Source: Roseateles sp. YR242
GTDB lineage: Bacteria > Pseudomonadota > Gammaproteobacteria > Burkholderiales > Burkholderiaceae_C
Direction: 5' to 3'
Assembly (NCBI RefSeq): GCF_900109745.1
Contig: NZ_FOAV01000015.1
Location: forward strand, 1 to 64,000
Length of the DNA stretch: 64,000 nucleotides
The position numbers and the translations under genes are program-made. The notes under the pieces were generated by a model, which ran no database searches, was not told where the DNA came from, and saw only the letters and a list, made by a program, of their open reading frames with translations. Shown one piece after another: positions 27,967 through 36,015 of this stretch. Within the stretch, counting starts at the first letter, position 1. Each line of letters opens with the position of its first letter.

Positions 27967-28323
27967 TCAGTTGATGACTATCCAACTGAATCCTTCCATG
28001 ACGGTCCACGGTTGAGCTGCCTTGCACGACGCAACCGTGGAACTGTTGGAATTGATGCTGACCTGCCTGCCTTCCGCGTGTGCGGTCAGCAACGTGGCAT
28101 ACACCAGGCGACAAGCTTCCGGGCTGACACCGTTGGGAGCGGTGATTCGCAAGTTGCAGATTCTTGGCCAACTTAGCTCGCCGACGCTCCCTACGAGTAC
28201 ATCAGCTGTTATTGGGTCCACCGCCGGTGCAACGACCGCACCGGTGCAGGAATAAGCAGCAATCGCAGAGGTGGAAATTGACGCCGAAATTATTGGAGCG
28301 AGTATGTGCTTTGAAATGTTCAT
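27967..28323 (-). CDS. small secreted protein with paired cysteines
   Basis: A 118-residue protein with a signal peptide (MNISKHILAPIISASISTSA to AIA). The mature part has Cys residues in AYSCTGAV, RICNLRI, EACRLVY and ASCKAAQPW, and ends in a Trp-containing strand. Proteins with this C...L..A..G..V...C...W spacing are seen as secreted unknowns in proteobacteria; I cannot name the family. It lies 37 bases downstream of the metalloprotease gene in the same direction and shares its lower GC, so the two were probably acquired and are transcribed together. Confidence 0.72.
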   Translation of the reverse strand: MNISKHILAPIISASISTSAIAAYSCTGAVVAPAVDPITADVLVGSVGELSWPRICNLRITAPNGVSPEACRLVYATLLTAHAEGRQVSINSNSSTVASCKAAQPWTVMEGFSWIVIN

Positions 28324-28360
28324 TTGTGAATGAATTGTCCTGTTGCCTTAGATGTCGTGG

Positions 28361-29689
28361 CTAGAAAAAAACCACCCCCAGAAGCTTTGAGATAAAGGAT
28401 GGAGAGTTGCTGGATAATTTCGTTGAACGGAACTTTGCCGCTTGATGTCCGGTGCTATTCAGGACAAGGACGGTATTGGATTGTTCATTGCCAAAATGAA
28501 CGTCTACACGGCCAGCCGGACTTCCATAAGAAAAAGCGACTCTTTTGGGGTCCGACCAGGCATTGACTCGACTGTCCCCGGCACACGCTTGAGGATAGGC
28601 CATGATGTCGTGGTAGCAGTCCCCTGTGGCCCGTTCATGTAATTGATAACCGTGCCCATATCGGAAGGGGGTTGGCGTAGGATCATGTGCGACGTCGTGC
28701 CTGGCCCCCAACAAGTGTCCGATTTCATGAGCCAGACTGTAGTTGCCGACAAAGCAATCAGCAGCTATCGACGCGAATGCTGTTTCCGGTGTTGCTAATA
28801 TCTGTTTTGAAACACCGCAGTCTGTTTCGATCGTGTCAACAATGATGACGATGTCAGCTTCGGATTCGTTTCTCGCCTTGATGATTGCGTTGGAGCGCAT
28901 TGCCGCATCCCGAGCTTTCACCGAATTTCCGTAGTTTTTTGGCGTAGAGGTGATCCCTACTAGTCTGGCCCGCAGATTTATATTGCTATATAGAAATGAG
29001 TCATTGAGGGACCCGACGGCAGTCTGGCTTGCGGCCTGGATATTTCCGACGTAACGCTCGGCATTCGGAGTAAATGCAATAAAAACGTTCAGTGTGCTGG
29101 GCGCGTTTGATGACGTTGCTCGCGTGGCCGTGGATCCGTGCACGAGATTGGCGGTTGTGCTCATTCCACCTTCGCTTGCTGATTCGGCGCCAGCCGGTGC
29201 GGATGGAGGGTGCTCCGGCTGGAATCCAGAAGGGTTAATCTCAATGAATGCATGTAACGAATCGCTCAATGATCTAATGATGTATCTATGGCTAGGTGTT
29301 TGAAGCGAGCCATAGATCTGAGTTCCTTGCACTGTGACGACCGCTTTTCCGCCAGCATCTATATCTCCGAACCAGGTGATGCTTCCATCGGTGTGATGCT
29401 CTTCCTTTGTCCTTCTAAGGCTTAAACGCATGCCGTCGGGCATTTGAATAGCCACTATCGTTGAGGAGAATGCCCTCGTATCGATGAATGCGGCTATCGC
29501 TGTACGTGTAGATGGATTTCGCCGTATTTCGACTAGGCGGTCTCGAGCAGCCTGCGGTAGAGCTATGGATTCCTGCTCTCTTTTTATGATTCCGCTGGAG
29601 GCTAAAAGAGAAGCCCCTTGTGCGTGTACTTGTGCATGGGCGCCCGCGATCAGAAGGAAGGTTAGAACTATGAGTGCAATATTCTTCAT
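28361..29689 (-). CDS. secreted reprolysin-like zinc metalloprotease
   Basis: A 442-residue protein. A signal peptide (MKNIALIVLTFLLIAGAHAQ) is followed by a propeptide-like region and a metzincin domain with HEIGHLLGARHD (HExxHxxGxxHD) and a later CYHDIMAYPQAC Met-turn (M-A-Y). This pattern belongs to M12/reprolysin-like enzymes, which act outside the cell on proteins. The ATG at 29689 follows AGGA; a start at 29746 would hide the signal peptide. Codon use and GC are clearly lower than in neighbours. It may be a predation, biofilm or host-interaction factor; this is inference. Confidence 0.9.
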   Translation of the reverse strand: MKNIALIVLTFLLIAGAHAQVHAQGASLLASSGIIKREQESIALPQAARDRLVEIRRNPSTRTAIAAFIDTRAFSSTIVAIQMPDGMRLSLRRTKEEHHTDGSITWFGDIDAGGKAVVTVQGTQIYGSLQTPSHRYIIRSLSDSLHAFIEINPSGFQPEHPPSAPAGAESASEGGMSTTANLVHGSTATRATSSNAPSTLNVFIAFTPNAERYVGNIQAASQTAVGSLNDSFLYSNINLRARLVGITSTPKNYGNSVKARDAAMRSNAIIKARNESEADIVIIVDTIETDCGVSKQILATPETAFASIAADCFVGNYSLAHEIGHLLGARHDVAHDPTPTPFRYGHGYQLHERATGDCYHDIMAYPQACAGDSRVNAWSDPKRVAFSYGSPAGRVDVHFGNEQSNTVLVLNSTGHQAAKFRSTKLSSNSPSFISKLLGVVFF

Positions 29690-29951
29690 GAGAAGTCCTG
29701 ATTCCCGACATACGGTGCCGGCCGTGTATGAAAGCTCCAGCGCCACGCACCGTCGCCGTTAACTGGCGAGTGACAAGAGTCTATCTGTGTCGAAATTGGA
29801 ATGAATAAGGACTTTCTCTTGGTGAATAATAGGGATGGAATGGCTGATTGTTATTAATTGGAGTGATGCATTTTATAAATATTGATTAAATGCTGAGGTC
29901 GGATATTTGGTAGTTGCACAGACCCAGGCCCGGCGCTGCACAATCGCTCCG
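29690..29951. promoter_or_regulatory. AT-rich divergent intergenic region
   Basis: 262 bases between the metalloprotease and the second exonuclease copy, markedly AT-rich from 29760 to 29910 (GATTGTTATTAATTGGAG, TTTTATAAATATTGATTAAA). Such DNA in a GC-rich genome is a usual target of H-NS/MvaT-type silencers and usually holds promoters. I could not fix a specific -10/-35 pair. Confidence 0.5.
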
Positions 29952-30569
29952 ATGAACGAGATCTACCTCAGCACCGACATCGAAACCGACGGCCCCATTC
30001 CCGGCCCGCATTCGATGCTGAGCTTCGCCTCAGCCGCCTACACCGCCGACAAGCAACTGGTCGCCACCTTCTCCGCCAATCTGGAGACCCTGCCTGGTGC
30101 CAGCGCGCATCCGGAAACCGCCGCCTGGTGGGCCACCCAGCCTGAGGCCTGGGCCGCTTGTCTCACCCACCTGGAAACGCCTGAGTCCGCCATGCGCCGA
30201 TATGTGGACTGGATCACCACGCTGCCCGGCAAGCCCGTGTTTGTCGGCTACCAGGCCGGGTTCGACTTGCTGTTCGTCTACTGGTACCTGATCCGCTTCA
30301 CCGGCAAGAGCCCGTTCAGCTTCTCGGCCCTGGACATCAAGAGCTACGGCATGGCCGTGCTGGGCACCGACTTTCGCGCCACCACCAAGCGCCAGATGCC
30401 CAAGCACTGGTTCGATGCGCTGCCCCACACCCACGTGGCCCTGGACGACCCCATCGAGCAGGGCGCCATGTTCTGCAACATCCTGCAGGACACCCCCGCC
30501 CGGACAGGCCGCAAGAACGGATCCGGCGCTGGAGCCACGGCCAGCCGCGACAACGACCGCGAAGACTGA
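29952..30569 (+). CDS. DEDDh-type 3'-5' exonuclease-like protein, copy 2
   Basis: A 205-residue paralogue of 25753-26370 with the same catalytic pattern: [31 protein letters not shown] and [16 protein letters not shown]. The ATG at 29952 begins where similarity to copy 1 begins; an upstream start (29907) would be in AT-rich leader. The DNA of the two exonuclease copies is visibly more diverged than that of the adjacent MFS copies. Confidence 0.85.
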   Translation: MNEIYLSTDIETDGPIPGPHSMLSFASAAYTADKQLVATFSANLETLPGASAHPETAAWWATQPEAWAACLTHLETPESAMRRYVDWITTLPGKPVFVGYQAGFDLLFVYWYLIRFTGKSPFSFSALDIKSYGMAVLGTDFRATTKRQMPKHWFDALPHTHVALDDPIEQGAMFCNILQDTPARTGRKNGSGAGATASRDNDRED

Positions 30570-30606
30570 CACGTTCAGGGCGCTGAGCACACGCCGGCAC
30601 TAGGGA

Positions 30607-30640
30607 GTTGATTGACATTGTCAACTTTCGTGCCTAAGCT
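30607..30640 (+). promoter_or_regulatory. promoter with nested palindromic operator upstream of the MFS gene
   Basis: TTGACATTGTCAA (30612-30624) is a perfect palindrome about a central T, nested in GTTGA (30607-30611)...TCAAC (30621-30625). Its left half, TTGACA, is a consensus -35 box; TAAGCT at 30635-30640 lies 17 bases on as a poor -10. Palindromes overlapping the -35 are typical of MarR/TetR-type repression of drug exporters. The truncated MFS copy lacks this region. Confidence 0.5.
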
Positions 30641-30687
30641 GCCGGCATTGCTGTATCCCGCTGGCACGCGCTGCCGGCCGCCCCACA

Positions 30688-32100
30688 ATGTCCCTTGCTC
30701 CCCAAAGCCGCCGCGTGACGTTGGCCATCGCCGCCGTGATGTTCATGCTGGTGCTGGATGGTTCCATCCTGAACACATCCCTGCCGGCCATTGCCGCGTC
30801 CCAAGGTGTGCCACCGCTGGCGCTGAGCGCCGTGGTCACGGCCTATCTGCTTGCCGCCTCTGCCGTGCTGCCCTTGTCCTCCTGGCTCGGAGAGCGCCAT
30901 GGCATGCGCAAGATCTTTCTGGTCGGCGTGGGGCTCTTCACACTCGCCTCGCTGCTCTGCGGCCTGGCCCAGACCCCCGGCCAACTGGTGCTGGCCCGCG
31001 TGCTGCAGGGCGCTGGTGGCGGTCTGCTGCTGCCCATTGGCCGCACGATTGCCTTGCGTGGCGCACGCAAGGAAGACATTGTCGGCATCCAGGCACTGCT
31101 GGTCTGGCCGGCCCTGTTCGGCCCGGTGTTGGGTCCGCCGCTCGGTGGCTTCCTGAGCACCTATGCCACGTGGCGCTGGAACTTCCTGCTGAACGTGCCG
31201 ATCGGCCTCATCGGCATGGCGCTGCTGGCCCGCTGGGTGCCCCGCGACGAACCCGGCCCGGCCCGCCCGTTCGACATGGTCGGCTTCATTGGCGCGGCCG
31301 GTGGCCTGACGCTGTTCATTGGCGGTGTCGAATGGGTCTCGCATGACATTGGCCGCGCCCAGGGGCATCTGGCCTCGGTGCTGTGCGTGCTGGCGGGCCT
31401 GGCCACGCTGGTCTGGACGGTCGGCCACCTGCGCCGGGCCACCCATCCGGTCGTGAGCCTCTCGCCCTTTGAACACCGCAGCTTCGTGGTCTCCACGGTG
31501 GGCGGCACGCTGGCGGCCACCGCCATCCAGTCCACCCCGTTCCTGCTGCCCTTGCTGTTCCAGCTCGGCATGGGCAGGGACGCGGTGAGCGCGGGTGCCA
31601 TGCTGCTGCCGTATTTCGCGGCCAACCTCGGCATGAAGACGGTGACCACGCCTATCCTGCAGCGCTTCGGGTTCCGGACGGTGATGATTGCCTCGGGGCT
31701 GATCAGTGCGCTGAGCATTGCCGCCTTTGCCCTGGTGGATGCCCAGACGCCCTGGGTGCTGCTGATCAGCCTGCTGATGGTGAGCGGGGCGTCGCGATCC
31801 ATGTCGATGACGGCCATCAACACCCTGGCCGTGGCCGACCTGCCGCAACACAAACTGGGCGCCAGCTCCACGCTGGCAGCCATCTCCAGCCAGGTGGCGG
31901 GCGCGATGGGTGTGGCGGTTGGCGCACTGGTGCTGGCGGCCATGGCCCATCTGGGCGGCCGTGAGCATCTGGCGGTCGGCGACTTCTCGGCCGCCTTCCT
32001 GGTAGTGGCGGTTTTCAACGCGCTGGCAGTCGTGCAGTTCTGGCGCATGCCGCATCAGGCCGGCGCGGAGATCCTGCGGCCGCGCGAATCACGCGGCTGA
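30688..32100 (+). CDS. MFS transporter, DHA2 (EmrB/QacA-like) drug exporter
   Basis: A 470-residue protein with about 14 hydrophobic helices. N-terminal MFMLVLDGSILNTSLPAIA contains the motif D1 Asp; WLGERHGMRKIFLVGVGLF is motif A; LQGAGGGLLLPIGRT is motif B and LVWPALFGPVLGPPLGGFLS motif C. DHA2 proteins exchange protons for drugs across the inner membrane. No membrane-fusion partner is adjacent. A 5'-truncated duplicate lies at 26403-27221. The nested palindrome upstream suggests a local repressor encoded elsewhere. Confidence 0.93.
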   Translation: MSLAPQSRRVTLAIAAVMFMLVLDGSILNTSLPAIAASQGVPPLALSAVVTAYLLAASAVLPLSSWLGERHGMRKIFLVGVGLFTLASLLCGLAQTPGQLVLARVLQGAGGGLLLPIGRTIALRGARKEDIVGIQALLVWPALFGPVLGPPLGGFLSTYATWRWNFLLNVPIGLIGMALLARWVPRDEPGPARPFDMVGFIGAAGGLTLFIGGVEWVSHDIGRAQGHLASVLCVLAGLATLVWTVGHLRRATHPVVSLSPFEHRSFVVSTVGGTLAATAIQSTPFLLPLLFQLGMGRDAVSAGAMLLPYFAANLGMKTVTTPILQRFGFRTVMIASGLISALSIAAFALVDAQTPWVLLISLLMVSGASRSMSMTAINTLAVADLPQHKLGASSTLAAISSQVAGAMGVAVGALVLAAMAHLGGREHLAVGDFSAAFLVVAVFNALAVVQFWRMPHQAGAEILRPRESRG

Positions 32101-32105
32101 GGGGC

Positions 32106-32828
32106 TCATTCCTCGGACTGGAGCGCCTGTTCCCAGACAGACAGCGCAGCCTCGAAGATCGAGCCCTTGCCCAGCGCCGCCGGGTCGCTGGCCAGTCGCA
32201 GCCAGGCGAGAGTGTCGTGATGGTCGCCGGGGATGTAGTCCCGGCTGCGCTCGGACACCAGCCACGCATGCAGTTGGCCATACAGGCTGGCATGCTGCTG
32301 TTGCGTCCATGCCAGTGCGACCAGGTCGCCATAACCTTCCTCGCGGCGGGTGGACTTCATCGAGAGGTAGGCCTGCTTCAGCTCCGGGCTCAGGCCCTCG
32401 GGGATGCGGCTGGCGGCGAAGCCTGCGGGCAGGCCGAACCAGGCACCGTCCAGGTACCGGCGGCAGTGCCCCAATTCATGCGCAGCCATCAGTTCCAGAG
32501 CGGCGCTTTCCAGGCCTTGCGGGATGCGCGCCAGTGTGGCCTCCCCTTCCGGATTGCCGCGCAGGCTGAGCACCAGCTTGCAGCGCCCGTTCACAAAACC
32601 CAGCGCCACCGGTGCCGCGTCGGGTGCGTCTTCCGGGCGCACCGCCACGTCCAGTGGCAGGCCGCTTTGTCGGGCCTGCACGATGACCGGTGCCATGCCG
32701 TTCACCCAGCGCTGCTCCAGCGGGCTCAGGCCGGCGGCTTGCGCCGGCAGCACCGTGGACAGGCACGCGGCCAGCCCCAGGCCCAGGGCGGACAGGGTAC
32801 GGAACAGGGGGGGACGGACTGACTTCAT
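32106..32828 (-). CDS. secreted HExxH metallopeptidase of unknown specificity
   Basis: A 240-residue protein. The signal peptide (MKSVRPPLFRTLSALGLGLA to AQAA) begins at the ATG 32828; the frame is open another 65 codons upstream but without coding character. The zinc motif is AAHELGHCRRY (HELGH). A later STRREEGYGDLVALAW holds acidic residues that could be the third ligand. Convergent with the MFS gene, stops only five bases apart; the last 29 codons are duplicated at 27227-27313. Confidence 0.75.
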   Translation of the reverse strand: MKSVRPPLFRTLSALGLGLAACLSTVLPAQAAGLSPLEQRWVNGMAPVIVQARQSGLPLDVAVRPEDAPDAAPVALGFVNGRCKLVLSLRGNPEGEATLARIPQGLESAALELMAAHELGHCRRYLDGAWFGLPAGFAASRIPEGLSPELKQAYLSMKSTRREEGYGDLVALAWTQQQHASLYGQLHAWLVSERSRDYIPGDHHDTLAWLRLASDPAALGKGSIFEAALSVWEQALQSEE

Positions 32829-33042
32829 CGCGGCTCGACCTGAAAGACGTGGTTCGAGCCTTGATGGTGATGGGACCAGCGCGATTTGGCGCAGGTGGCC
32901 CGGCCACAACAGCCGGGGTGGTGTGAAGTGCTGCGCGCTGTCGGCGCTTGGTTTGAAGACGAGCGCCGGGTGGTGGCCCGTCGTGAGGAGACGTCCGACA
33001 GCGAACACGGCAGGACCGCACAAGCGGCCCAGCCAATGTCCC

Positions 33043-33975
33043 TCAACCGAGCGCCGTGTCCAGCACCATCATCAGCGCAAAGCCCAGCATGAGCCCTTGC
33101 GTGGCCCAGCGTTCATGGCCCTTGCGGTGTGATTCCGGAATGATTTCATGGCTGATGACAAACAGCATCGCGCCGGCTGCGAACCCCAGCGCCCACGGCA
33201 GCAGCAAGGGCCAATGCGACACCACCCAGGCGCCCAGCACGGCGCCCACCGGTTCCACCAGCCCGGAGGCCGCACCCAGCGCCAGCGCCTTGCCGCGTGG
33301 GTAACCCACGCTCATGAGCGCCACGGCGATCACAAAACCTTCGGGCAGGTCCTGGATGGCAATGGCCAGGCTCAGGCCTGCCGCCGCGACCGGATCGTTG
33401 GCCGCAAAGGCCACACCCATGGCCAGCCCCTCGGGCAGGTTGTGCAGCGTGACGGCGATCACGAACAGCGTGGTGCGGCGCAGCCGCTTGCCATCGATGC
33501 CTTCACGCCCCTTGATGAAATGCTCATGCGGCAGCCAGCGGTCCATGGCCATCAGCGCCCACGCGCCAATCAGGACGGCCAGGGCCATCAGGAGAGCGGC
33601 TGATGTGGCCCCACCCCCGGATGACGCCACCGCTTCTCGCGCCGCTGCCAGCCCGGGCAGGATCAGCGAGAAGGAGCAGGCCGCCAGCATCACGCCGGCG
33701 CCAAACCCCATCAGCCCATCCTGCGCCCGGTCGCTGAGGCTGTGGGTACCCAGCGCGGGCAGGGTGCCCAGCGCAGTGGCGGCGGCGGCCAACAGGCCCG
33801 CCTGCAGCGCCAGGCCGATGACCGAGCCGCCGGCGCCCGGCCGCAAGGCCAGCCATCCCTCGCGGAACAGCAGCCACGCGCCACCCAGGAGGATGACGGC
33901 GCCCAGCACCCGCCTGAGCTGCGGCAGCCGGCCCGGCGGTCTTGGCGTTTCCATCGTGGTGTCAGAGTCCGCCAT
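33043..33975 (-). CDS. ZIP family divalent metal transporter
   Basis: A 310-residue inner-membrane protein with about eight helices. The two metal-site helices carry HNLPEGLAMG and QDLPEGFVIA, and HEIIPE follows, as in ZIP transporters importing Zn, Fe or Mn. A hydrophilic loop with HEHFIKGREG precedes them. The 33975 start overlaps the fumC stop (33962) by 14 bases; an internal ATG at 33954 would avoid overlap. It is the last gene of the fagA-like/fumC transcript, so it is probably under the same iron control. Confidence 0.9.
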   Translation of the reverse strand: MADSDTTMETPRPPGRLPQLRRVLGAVILLGGAWLLFREGWLALRPGAGGSVIGLALQAGLLAAAATALGTLPALGTHSLSDRAQDGLMGFGAGVMLAACSFSLILPGLAAAREAVASSGGGATSAALLMALAVLIGAWALMAMDRWLPHEHFIKGREGIDGKRLRRTTLFVIAVTLHNLPEGLAMGVAFAANDPVAAAGLSLAIAIQDLPEGFVIAVALMSVGYPRGKALALGAASGLVEPVGAVLGAWVVSHWPLLLPWALGFAAGAMLFVISHEIIPESHRKGHERWATQGLMLGFALMMVLDTALG

Positions 33976-35350
33976 CGGTCAGTTTGGAGGGGTCCAGCAT
34001 CTGCTGGAGCGTGCTGCGGTCGATCTCGGTCATCTCGGCCGCCACGTCCAGGATTGGACGGTTCTCGGCATAGGCGCGCTTGGCGATGGCCGCCGCCTTC
34101 AGATAGCCGATCTCGCGGTTGAGCGCCGTCACCAGGATGGGATTGCGGGCCAGTGCGTCCTGCAGGCTGGTGGTGTTGACGCGGAAGTCCTTGATCGCCT
34201 GGTCAGCCAACGCACGTGAAGCGGTGGCGAGCAGGGCCAGGCTGTCCAGCAGGTTCAGCGCGATCAGCGGCAGCATCACGTTGAGCTGGAAGTTGCCGGA
34301 CTGGCCGGCAATGGTGATGGCGGTGTCGTGGCCGATCACCTGCGCACACACCATCGTCACCGCCTCCGGGATCACCGGGTTCACCTTGCCCGGCATGATG
34401 CTGGAGCCAGGCTGCAGCGCATGCAGCTCGATCTCGGCCAGGCCGGCCAGAGGGCCGGAATTCATCCAGCGCAGATCGTTGGCAATCTTCATCAGCGTCA
34501 CGGCCACGCCCTTGAGCGCGCCGGAGAGCGCCACCGCCGTGTCTTGCGCAGACAGGGCGGCGAAGAAGTCGGGCGCCGGGCGGAAGGTCAGGCCGGTGAG
34601 GCCCGACAGCTCCTCGCAGAAGCGCTGCGCAAACTGCGGGTGGGCATTGATGCCGGTGCCGACCGCCGTGCCGCCTTGTGCCAGCTCGCAGACGCTGGGC
34701 AGCAGGGCGCGCAGTTGGGCCCGGCGTGCATCGATCTGCGCGCACCAGCCACCCAGTTCCTGGCCCAGGCGCAAAGGCATGGCGTCCATCAAGTGGGTGC
34801 GGCCGGTCTTCACATGATGGCCGTCGCTGGCGATCTTGTCCTGCAGCGTCTGCGCCAGGTGGTCCAGTGCCGGCAGCAGCTCACCCTGCAGGGTCTGGGC
34901 CGCACTGATGTGCAGCACGGTCGGGATGCTGTCGTTGCTGCTCTGGCCGGCATTGACGTGATCGTTGGGGCTGACGGTGGTGCTGTTGGCCAGCAGGCGC
35001 GTGGCCAGCGTGGCCAGCACCTCGTTGGCATTCATGTTGCTGCTGGTGCCCGAGCCGGTCTGGAAGACCTCCACCGGGAAGTGGCTCATCAGGTCCGGCG
35101 ATTGCAGCAATTGCGCGCTGGCGCGGTCAATGGCCTGCGCAATGTCCTCGGGCAGTTGCTCCAGGCTCAGATTGGCGCGCGCCGCCGCCGCCTTCTGCTG
35201 CAGCAGGGCACGCACAAATCGTTCCGGCATCGGCTGGCGGCTGATGGCGAAGTTGTTGACCGCGCGTTGGGTCTGGGCGCCGTACAGGGCATCGACCGGG
35301 ACGTCGATCTCGCCCATGCTGTCACGTTCGGTGCGGGTGGCTTGCTTCAT
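33962..35350 (-). CDS. fumC: fumarate hydratase, class II
   Basis: A 462-residue iron-independent fumarase interconverting fumarate and malate. Signature GSSIMPGKVNPVIPEA, plus GSGTSSNMNANEVLA and HVNAGQSSNDSIPT of the fumarase/aspartase superfamily. The ATG at 35350 follows AAGGA and overlaps the stop of the upstream small gene by one base (TGATG). FumC replaces iron-sulfur fumarase when iron is short; the Fur-box-like promoter at 35931-35960 agrees with that. Confidence 0.96.
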   Translation of the reverse strand: MKQATRTERDSMGEIDVPVDALYGAQTQRAVNNFAISRQPMPERFVRALLQQKAAAARANLSLEQLPEDIAQAIDRASAQLLQSPDLMSHFPVEVFQTGSGTSSNMNANEVLATLATRLLANSTTVSPNDHVNAGQSSNDSIPTVLHISAAQTLQGELLPALDHLAQTLQDKIASDGHHVKTGRTHLMDAMPLRLGQELGGWCAQIDARRAQLRALLPSVCELAQGGTAVGTGINAHPQFAQRFCEELSGLTGLTFRPAPDFFAALSAQDTAVALSGALKGVAVTLMKIANDLRWMNSGPLAGLAEIELHALQPGSSIMPGKVNPVIPEAVTMVCAQVIGHDTAITIAGQSGNFQLNVMLPLIALNLLDSLALLATASRALADQAIKDFRVNTTSLQDALARNPILVTALNREIGYLKAAAIAKRAYAENRPILDVAAEMTEIDRSTLQQMLDPSKLTDGGL

Positions 35351-35787
35351 CAGGATTCCTTCAAGGGACTTTGGCTGAGGCACCACTGGAAGCGCTGCAC
35401 GCGCGCCGCCAGCGCGTCATCGGTGCGGGCGAGTGCAACCAGCGCCGCCAGCGGACGCTGGAGCTGATCAAGGCAGGCCCAGCGCCAGTGCCAGGGTAGC
35501 AGGGGGTTGTGCGCCGCGCTGTACAGCAACCGCAAGGCCTGTTCCTGGGCGGGGACAGGCGCCAGCACGCCGGCACCGATCAGCTGTTCCGTCGTCAATT
35601 GATGGCGGCGCAGCAACACGGGGTCGTCGGGCGTCAGGCCGCAGGCGATCTTGAGGCCCATCCAGCGCAGGCATTCAACGCCCGGATGGTCGGCCGCGCT
35701 GCAGGCGCTGTCATCCGTCCGCGGGCTGGCAGGAAAACCTCCCGAACGGAAGAGGGGCACGGAAGCACGGGCAGACATGGACGGCAT
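35350..35787 (-). CDS. small protein upstream of fumC, candidate FagA-like
   Basis: A 145-residue cytosolic protein. The central part (CLRWMGLKIACGLTPDDP, LRLLYSAAHNPLLPWHWRWA) is rich in Trp, Leu and Arg. I do not recognise the family with certainty, but position fits FagA, the small Fur-controlled protein encoded before fumC in Pseudomonas. The ATG at 35787 has AGGAG at ideal spacing; 35829 would be less good. Coupled to fumC through TGATG. Confidence 0.72.
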   Translation of the reverse strand: MPSMSARASVPLFRSGGFPASPRTDDSACSAADHPGVECLRWMGLKIACGLTPDDPVLLRRHQLTTEQLIGAGVLAPVPAQEQALRLLYSAAHNPLLPWHWRWACLDQLQRPLAALVALARTDDALAARVQRFQWCLSQSPLKES

Positions 35788-35930
35788 GGCAACTCCTGAC
35801 GAAGCGGGCCGGAAGGTTCCGGTGGGCACGGGCTGGCAGGGTGCTTGCTGGCGGAGGCCGCCAGACCGGGATGGGCGGGGATCAGCTCAGGGGCAGACGG
35901 CGCGCCCGCCCGGAAGCGGCGGAGGAGTAC

Positions 35931-35960
35931 ATCCTAGATGAGAATTGCTCTCATCTGCAA
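35931..35960 (-). promoter_or_regulatory. Fur-box-like operator inside a promoter spacer
   Basis: GATGAGAATTGCTCTCATC (35937-35955) is a 19-bp inverted repeat resembling betaproteobacterial Fur sites (TGAGAATnATTCTCA, 13 of 15). On the minus strand TTGCAG (35960-35955) and TAGGAT (35936-35931) flank it as -35 and -10 with an 18-bp spacer, so a bound repressor would cover the promoter. It would drive the fagA-like, fumC and ZIP genes. Confidence 0.68.
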
Positions 35961-36015
35961 GCCTGAAAATCGCAAGCTTTTGCGTCGGGGACGGTCGGCG
36001 CCCCGGCGTACGGTG

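Noticed and set aside
28164-28364. Small + strand frames within the AT-rich island
   Set aside because: They overlap the secreted small protein gene antisense and show no start signals.
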